DNA of 64,000 bases. Source: Streptomyces sp. NBC_00258 (GTDB lineage Bacteria; Actinomycetota; Actinomycetes; Streptomycetales; Streptomycetaceae). How positions within the stretch are numbered: position 1 is the first letter of the stretch; the number at the start of each line of letters is the position of its first letter. The DNA lies in the NCBI RefSeq assembly GCF_036182465.1, contig NZ_CP108081.1, positions 3,534,001 through 3,598,000 of the forward strand, in the 5' to 3' direction. The translations under genes and the position numbers were made by a program. The notes beneath the pieces are model-generated. The model had not been told where the DNA came from, did not search any database, and saw nothing but the letters and a program-made list of their open reading frames with translations. Shown here piece by piece: positions 59,615 through 64,000 of this stretch.

Positions 59615-60859
59615 TCACCAGGTGACGGGCAGGGAGGCGACGCCGTACGTGGTGCCGTCGTGGTCGAACTCGAGGTCCTCGACCCTGGCCGCCAGGCGCA
59701 GCGTGGGGACGCGCCGGTAGAGGGTGCCGTAGACGACCTGGAGTTCCAGGCGGGCCAGGGACTGGCCCAGGCACTGGTGGGGGCCGTAGCCGAACGCGTG
59801 GTGCTGACGCGCGGGCCGGGTGACGTCCACCTGGTCGGCGCCGGGGAACGCCTCGGGGTCCCAGTTGGCGGCGTGCAGATCCACGATCAGGCCGTCGCCC
59901 GCGCGGATGACCTGGCCGCCGATCTCGATGTCCTCGGTGGCGACGCGGCGCAGACCGACCTGGACGATGCTCAGATAGCGCAGCAGCTCCTCCACCGCGC
60001 CGGCGACGACCTTCGGGTCCTCGGAGTCGCGCACCAGGGCTAGTTGTTCGGGGTTCTCCAGCAGGACCAGCGTGCCGAGGCTGATCATCGTGGCGGTGGT
60101 CTCGTGGCCGGCGATGAGCATCGCCACGCCCATGTGGACGGCCTCGCTCCGGCTCATCTCGCCGGCCGTGACCCGCCCCGCCATCTCGGACAGCACGTCG
60201 TCACCGGGGTCGGTGAGCTTCTTGCCGAGCAGGTCGTCGAGGTAGGCGGAGAGCGCGTTGCTCGCCGCCCGCGAGTCCTCGGGCGCGGCGGCCCGGTCGA
60301 GCGCGAGGCTGCTGTTCTCCTGGAAGAACTCGTGGTCCGCGTAGGGCACTCCGAGCAGTTCGCTGATCACCAGCGAGGGCACGGGCAGCGCGAGCGCCGT
60401 CAGGAGGTCGGCCGGGTTCGGCCCGGCCAGCATGTCGTCGATCAGAGCGTCGACGATCTTCTGGATCGGGGCCCGCATGGCCTCGATCCGCTTGACGATG
60501 AACGGCCCGTTGACCATCCGGCGCAGCCGGGTGTGCTCGGGGGCGTCCGTGTTGACGATGAGCTCCGGGGTGTACTCGGCGATCTGCTGCCGGTACGCGG
60601 TCACGAACGGGAAGCTGCCGGGGCTCTTGTCGTTGGCGCTGACGCGGGGGTCGGTCAGCAGGGCCCTCTGCAGGGCGTGCCCGGTGATCATCCAGGGCGT
60701 ACTGCCGTCCCAGATCCGGACCTTGCTGATCGGGCTCTGCTCGCGCAGCTCCTCCACGGCCGGCGGCGGGGCGAACGGGCAGCCGGCCGCCCTCGGCATC
60801 GGGAACTCGGGCATCGCCTCGGCTGCGTCGGACGCGGCTCCGGCCAGTGTCTCGGCCAT
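59615..60859 (-). CDS. Cytochrome P450, CYP105-like
   Basis: A 414-residue P450. I-helix LIAGHETTATM (about 242), EELLRYL (ExxR), and heme loop FGYGPHQCLGQSLAR with the Cys ligand near residue 353. The N-terminal FPMPRAAGCPFAPPP and HQCLGQ favour the CYP105 group of versatile hydroxylases. ATG 60859 has GAGGAG upstream; the longer ORF start is not conserved. First gene of the oxidation operon, with its ferredoxin 58 nt downstream. Confidence 0.94.
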   Translation of the reverse strand: MAETLAGAASDAAEAMPEFPMPRAAGCPFAPPPAVEELREQSPISKVRIWDGSTPWMITGHALQRALLTDPRVSANDKSPGSFPFVTAYRQQIAEYTPELIVNTDAPEHTRLRRMVNGPFIVKRIEAMRAPIQKIVDALIDDMLAGPNPADLLTALALPVPSLVISELLGVPYADHEFFQENSSLALDRAAAPEDSRAASNALSAYLDDLLGKKLTDPGDDVLSEMAGRVTAGEMSRSEAVHMGVAMLIAGHETTATMISLGTLVLLENPEQLALVRDSEDPKVVAGAVEELLRYLSIVQVGLRRVATEDIEIGGQVIRAGDGLIVDLHAANWDPEAFPGADQVDVTRPARQHHAFGYGPHQCLGQSLARLELQVVYGTLYRRVPTLRLAARVEDLEFDHDGTTYGVASLPVTW

Positions 60860-60940
60860 CTGACTCCTCGGTGGGGGCTCCGCCGGGGCGGAGAACGGGG
60901 AAGGGGTGGAGACCTCTGGGACCACATGCAAGCGGAGCGG

Positions 60941-60993
60941 ACTGACGGCTTCCGGTCAGTTGCCTGACATGAAGCTGACGTGACCCGGATCAC
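60941..60993. promoter_or_regulatory. Operator cluster upstream of the oxidation operon
   Basis: Three overlapping elements: ACTGAC-8 nt-GTCAGT (60941-60960), GTCAG-TTGC-CTGAC (60955-60968), and GTGA-CCCGGA-TCAC (60980-60993), which has the Crp/FNR-family form GTGA(N6)TCAC. The string TTGCCTGAC also occurs in the MarR promoter at 62741, so one regulator may bind both. The rest of the 378-bp gap (60860-61237) holds a hairpin (61075-61104) and otherwise nothing I can name. Confidence 0.5.
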
Positions 60994-61074
60994 ATATTCG
61001 ACCGTAGGAGGTCGGCCACCTGGGAACACATTCGCGCCACCTCACGTCGCGACCGCGCCCCGCGGACACGACGA

Positions 61075-61104
61075 GGCGGCCGGTGCGAGAAGCGCACGGC
61101 CGCC
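61075..61104. terminator. Hairpin between the regulator gene and the P450 operon
   Basis: GGCGGCCGGTGCG-AGAAG-CGCACGGCCGCC: a 12-bp stem with one bulge, 134 nt downstream of the regulator stop; it isolates the regulator transcript from the P450 operon. Confidence 0.65.
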
Positions 61105-61237
61105 GAGCTGGAGGGCCACAAGGGCGTGGAGGTGAGGGAGTTGGAGACGTGGGGAGCCGATGGTCCGCGGGACTTGGGGGTGCGGCGGGGTACGGGGTGC
61201 AGGGTTCGGGGAGACGAAGGCGCGGGCGGTGCCAGGT

Positions 61238-61999
61238 TCAGCGGCCGAGCCGATAGCCGAAGCCCCGGCGCGTGTGGATCAGCGGGGGCTGCTCCTGGTC
61301 CACCTTGTGACGCAGGCGGGAGACGAGTTTCTCGATCGCGTTGCCGGCCCGGGTCTCGCCCCAGACGTGCCGGCAGATCTGCTCCTTCGACAGCACCCGC
61401 TCCGCGTTGACGAGCAGATGGCGCAGCAGCCGGTACTCCGCCGGGGTGAGGTCGAGGGCCCGTCGGCCGCGCCGGGCCTGACAGGTGTCGTCGTCGAGGA
61501 CGAGGTCGCCGTAGCGCGGCCCCTGCCGCACCGGGCTGCGGCCGCGCAGTAACACGTGGGCCCTGGTGAGCACTTCGGAGATCCGGAACGGCACGGTGAC
61601 GTAGTCCGATTCGCCCAGGCCCAGTTCGGGAACGAGGAGGCTCAGCTTCTCGTACTCGGCGAGGAAGAGCACCGGGGGCCGGTCGGCCGGCCGGAAGCGG
61701 CGCCCCTCACCCAGCTCTTCGATGTCCGGGACCGACACGTCCATGACCACGAGGTCGAAACGGTGCTCGGCGAGCCGCGCCATGCCCTGGACCCCGGTAC
61801 GGGCGCCGGTCACCCGGTAGTCCGCCAACTCCAGTGTGGTCGTGAGCAGTTCGGCGATCGCGGAGTCATGGACGACGACCAGGACGTGCTGCCCGTTCCC
61901 ACGGGCGGGCGCGGACACCTCTGTGCCACTCCCGCGCACCCCGCCGACACCGACGCCGTCCATTCCGTGCACCCGGTCCACCCCGTCCGTCCCGTCCAT
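61238..61999 (-). CDS. Atypical OmpR-type response regulator
   Basis: A 253-residue protein with a receiver-like domain (about 35-150) and a winged-helix DNA-binding domain (about 160-253, LDLTPAEYRLLRHLLVNAERVLSKEQICRHVWG, HTRRGFGYRLGR). The receiver is degenerate: the acidic pair is His-Asp (VVVHDSA), the phospho-acceptor Asp is kept in VVMDVSVPD, but the conserved Lys of the TKPF motif is Val (VTVPF). No histidine kinase is adjacent. The N-terminal 30 residues are Gly/Asp-rich. ATG 61999 has GAGGTG 8 nt upstream. Confidence 0.85.
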   Translation of the reverse strand: MDGTDGVDRVHGMDGVGVGGVRGSGTEVSAPARGNGQHVLVVVHDSAIAELLTTTLELADYRVTGARTGVQGMARLAEHRFDLVVMDVSVPDIEELGEGRRFRPADRPPVLFLAEYEKLSLLVPELGLGESDYVTVPFRISEVLTRAHVLLRGRSPVRQGPRYGDLVLDDDTCQARRGRRALDLTPAEYRLLRHLLVNAERVLSKEQICRHVWGETRAGNAIEKLVSRLRHKVDQEQPPLIHTRRGFGYRLGR

Positions 62000-62175
62000 C
62001 GCATGCACCTCGTTCACGAGTAGGAGGCGGGCGGCGACACCACCTCGTGCCGGGCTCACGCGTCGCGCACGAACGGTGGTCGCGCCGAACGGCACGGGGG
62101 AAACCCTCGCACCCCGGGACTCCGGCGACGAGAGCGCGAGCCGGCCATGCCGTCGACCGGGCCTGACCGGCCAGG

Positions 62176-62718
62176 TCAGGCCCGGCGCGGCGAGGCGTCC
62201 TCGCCCTCCAGCGTGACCTCGGTGTCCAGGAAGTCGTCGACCATCCGATGGAACAGCGTGGAGAGTTGCCGCAGTTCCTCCGGCTTCCAGTGGGACAGCG
62301 CGAGTTCCATGCCCCGGCAACTCGCGATGCGGATGCGGTCGATCGCCTCCTGGCCGACGGGGGTGAGCTGGATGCGCTGGGCACGGCGGTCGTCCGGGTC
62401 CGGGACCCGGGTCACGTAACCGCCCTTCTCCAGTTGCTGCACCTGCCGGGTGACGTGCGACGCCTCCACGGCCAGCCGTGCCGCCAGCTCGCCGGGGCGC
62501 ATGGGCTCCGAATCGGCGATCTGCCGCAGCAGCGCCACCGCGGCCCGGTCCAGCGACACCCCGGCCAGGGCCATGAGGCGGTCGTGCTGCCTGACCCGAC
62601 CGGTCAGATAGACGATGCGGTTGAGGGCTCGCTCGATCTCGGTCACCTCATCGGAGACGGGTGCGGACGCGGCTCCGGACAGGGGGTCGGGGGTGTGCGC
62701 GGGTGATGGCGTGGGCAT
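62176..62718 (-). CDS. MarR-family regulator 1
   Basis: A 180-residue winged-helix regulator with MRPGELAARLAVEASHVTRQVQQLEKGGYVTRVPDPDDRRAQ, the MarR recognition helix and wing. ATG 62718 with AAGGTGG upstream is preferred over GTG 62727. Its promoter carries the CTTGCCTGACTCAAG element, which recurs in part upstream of the P450 operon, making it a candidate regulator of that operon. Confidence 0.9.
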   Translation of the reverse strand: MPTPSPAHTPDPLSGAASAPVSDEVTEIERALNRIVYLTGRVRQHDRLMALAGVSLDRAAVALLRQIADSEPMRPGELAARLAVEASHVTRQVQQLEKGGYVTRVPDPDDRRAQRIQLTPVGQEAIDRIRIASCRGMELALSHWKPEELRQLSTLFHRMVDDFLDTEVTLEGEDASPRRA

Positions 62719-62738
62719 GGAGCCCACCTTAGCAGATG

Positions 62739-62753
62739 CTTGCCTGACTCAAG
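62739..62753. promoter_or_regulatory. Candidate MarR autoregulatory operator
   Basis: CTTG-CCTGACT-CAAG has 4-bp exact arms and lies 21 nt upstream of the MarR-1 start; it shares TTGCCTGAC with the P450 promoter region. Confidence 0.45.
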
Positions 62754-62954
62754 TAAGTTCTGAATGGGATCGCTCCACCCGAGCAGGCCGCCGCTCTCGC
62801 GAACATTCCCGCACATCACCGACGCGGCCGAGGGGGGCATGCATCGTACACATTAGGTGCGTGGTGCATATTTGATGTCATGGCTCCTGCCCTGACATCC
62901 GGCCCAGGCTCAGGTTTCGGGGCGGGAGTCGAGATCTGGGGAAGGACCGGCGGC

Positions 62955-63407
62955 ATGGACAAGCCCACGCACTTGATCGAGTTCGAGGCGATGCTGCTCG
63001 GGCGGCACCTCTATCTGAACTCGCCCAGGGCCCGGACCGGCGGCCGCCTCGAGCGCAGCGCCTACATCCTGCTGAGCCGCATCCGTATGGAGGGCCCGAT
63101 GTCCATCGGGCAGCTCAGCGACGCCTTCGGTCTTGACGCCTCGACGCTCAACCGGCAGACCGCCGCGATGCTGCGCGGCGGGCTCGTCGAGCGCATTCCG
63201 GATCCCGAGGGGGGCATGGCCCGCAAGTTCCGCATCACGGACGAGGGCGAGCACCGACTCGACACGCATCGCGCGGAGGCCATCCAGGGGCTGGAGAAGG
63301 TGATGGCCGACTGGGACCCCGAGGAGGTCGCCACCTTCGCCGGGTACCTCAAGCGGTTCAACACGGACATCGAGAACCTCGACGAGCGGCCCTGGCCCCG
63401 CCCCTGA
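62955..63407 (+). CDS. MarR-family regulator 2
   Basis: A 150-residue winged-helix protein (MSIGQLSDAFGLDASTLNRQTAAMLRGGLVERIPDPEGGMAR). Divergent from MarR 1 with 236 bp between; 211 bp upstream of, and co-oriented with, an MMPL exporter gene, so it probably controls that exporter. ATG 62955 has GAAGGA upstream; the open frame extends 25 codons further upstream. Confidence 0.88.
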   Translation: MDKPTHLIEFEAMLLGRHLYLNSPRARTGGRLERSAYILLSRIRMEGPMSIGQLSDAFGLDASTLNRQTAAMLRGGLVERIPDPEGGMARKFRITDEGEHRLDTHRAEAIQGLEKVMADWDPEEVATFAGYLKRFNTDIENLDERPWPRP

Positions 63408-63617
63408 CCGCGGGAACCTCCGAGACCGCGAGGCCCCGCTCCCCGTACGCCTCGATGCTGACCGTGGCGTGCCCCCTCGTGCCCTCGGTGGACGTGCCGG
63501 GCCCGGGCGTACTGCGTTCTCAGTACGGGAGAGTGTCGGCAGGCGCACGACGACGTGGCGGCCACTGCCCGGGAGCCTTGGGACGTACCCGAGACCAGAT
63601 GTGGAGACCTCCGTCCC

Positions 63618-64000
63618 GTGGCTGCTTTTCTCTATCGACTGGGCCGTCTGACCTTCCGACGGCGTTGGCTAGTGACGTTCCTGTGGGTCGCGGTGCTGGC
63701 CGCGGTCGGCTTCGCCGCCGCCAAGGCGCCCGAGGCACCCGACGCGGGGTCGTCCATGCCCGGCATCGAGTCCCAGAAGGCGTTCGACCTGATGGACCAG
63801 CGCTTCCCCGGGGCCACGGCCGACGGGGCGAACGCGCGGGTCGTCTTCATCGCGGACGGCGGGCAGAAGATCACGGCCGCCGACAACCGGAGGACCATCG
63901 ACGCGTTCGTCGAGCGGGCCGGCGACGGTTCGCAGGTCGCCGGTGCCGTGAACCCCTTCCGGGCCGAGGCGGTGAGCAAGGACGCGACGACCGCGTACGC
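63618..64000 (+). CDS. MMPL-family transporter, 5' part only
   Basis: The first 127 codons, open at the window edge. VAAFLYRLGRLTFRRRWLV leads into a first membrane helix (about 18-37), then an extracytoplasmic segment with MPGIESQKAFDLMDQRFPGA, the MMPL N-terminal pattern. GTG 63618 has GGAG 11 nt upstream. It follows MarR 2 and is probably its target; substrate unknown. The 63408-63617 gap shows no other feature. Confidence 0.85.
   Translation, partial: MAAFLYRLGRLTFRRRWLVTFLWVAVLAAVGFAAAKAPEAPDAGSSMPGIESQKAFDLMDQRFPGATADGANARVVFIADGGQKITAADNRRTIDAFVERAGDGSQVAGAVNPFRAEAVSKDATTAY

Noticed and set aside
62820..62880. TGCAT-type sequences before MarR 2 as an operator
   Set aside because: The two TGCAT elements are in the same short AT-richer patch but spacing and symmetry are too loose to support a site.
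1..64000. A secondary-metabolite megasynthase cluster or prophage within the window
   Set aside because: No PKS/NRPS, integrase, capsid or transposase motifs are seen; geoA is a stand-alone terpene gene.

Overview
The window is a 64 kb piece of a high-GC actinomycete chromosome, almost certainly Streptomyces. The evidence is very G/C-rich third codon positions, frequent GTG starts and GTGA/ATGA start-stop overlaps, a two-domain geosmin synthase, a subtilisin-inhibitor (SSI) gene, a SAV2148-type HEPN protein, DmdR/IdeR-type iron boxes and Streptomyces-type intergenic repeats. I see no phage, transposase, CRISPR array, rRNA or tRNA. About 53 protein genes are supported; both ends cut through a gene (a DUF4440 protein at the left, an MMPL exporter at the right).

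Layout. 0-5 kb: DUF4440/DUF1697 pair, MMPL transporter, CDP-alcohol phosphatidyltransferase with a possible PHO-box array. 4.9-7.3 kb: a macrolide self-defence operon, Erm-type 23S rRNA methyltransferase plus macrolide glycosyltransferase, with a WhiB7-like promoter and a short leader ORF. 7.4-10.5 kb: sugar ABC importer without an ATPase gene. 10.7-15.8 kb: kinase-fold protein, LysR/EamA pair, DnaQ-like exonuclease, SAV2148-type HEPN protein. 15.9-18.1 kb: two secreted proteins that together look like a split copper amine oxidase. 18.3-29.1 kb: trehalose-from-glycogen genes glgX, treY and treZ, interrupted by two paralogous M14 carboxypeptidases, an SSI-type inhibitor and an FHA protein. 29-37.5 kb: kinase-fold protein, M24 peptidase, LysE exporter, metallophosphoesterase, PDZ protein, geosmin synthase, secreted EEP-family protein. 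37.7-42.9 kb: SsuABC/TauABC-type importer with an embedded benzoylformate-decarboxylase-like enzyme, split by a composite repeat. 43-50.8 kb: orphan P450, iron-boxed surface protein operon with a sortase substrate, AIM24 protein, secreted subtilase with P-domain, iron-boxed siderophore-binding lipoprotein. 50.9-53.5 kb: ABC exporter and divergent TetR. 53.6-60.9 kb: an oxidation operon (P450, 3Fe-4S ferredoxin, ferredoxin reductase, SDR, Baeyer-Villiger monooxygenase, SMP-30/NHL beta-propeller). 61-64 kb: degenerate OmpR-type regulator, two MarR proteins, MMPL exporter start.

How genes work together. GlgX debranches glycogen, TreY isomerises the maltodextrin end to trehalosyl and TreZ releases trehalose. 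Erm protects the ribosome while Mgt glycosylates the drug. In the oxidation operon the order P450, dehydrogenase, Baeyer-Villiger enzyme, lactonase-like propeller matches hydroxylation, ketone formation, lactone formation and ring opening of a cyclic substrate.

The most interesting unexplained items are the split copper amine oxidase, the oxidation operon with its TGAC-rich and Crp-like promoter, the WhiB7-like erm leader, the iron-boxed sortase operon, and the composite repeats that flank part of an ABC operon and in one case supply the C-terminus of a transporter.
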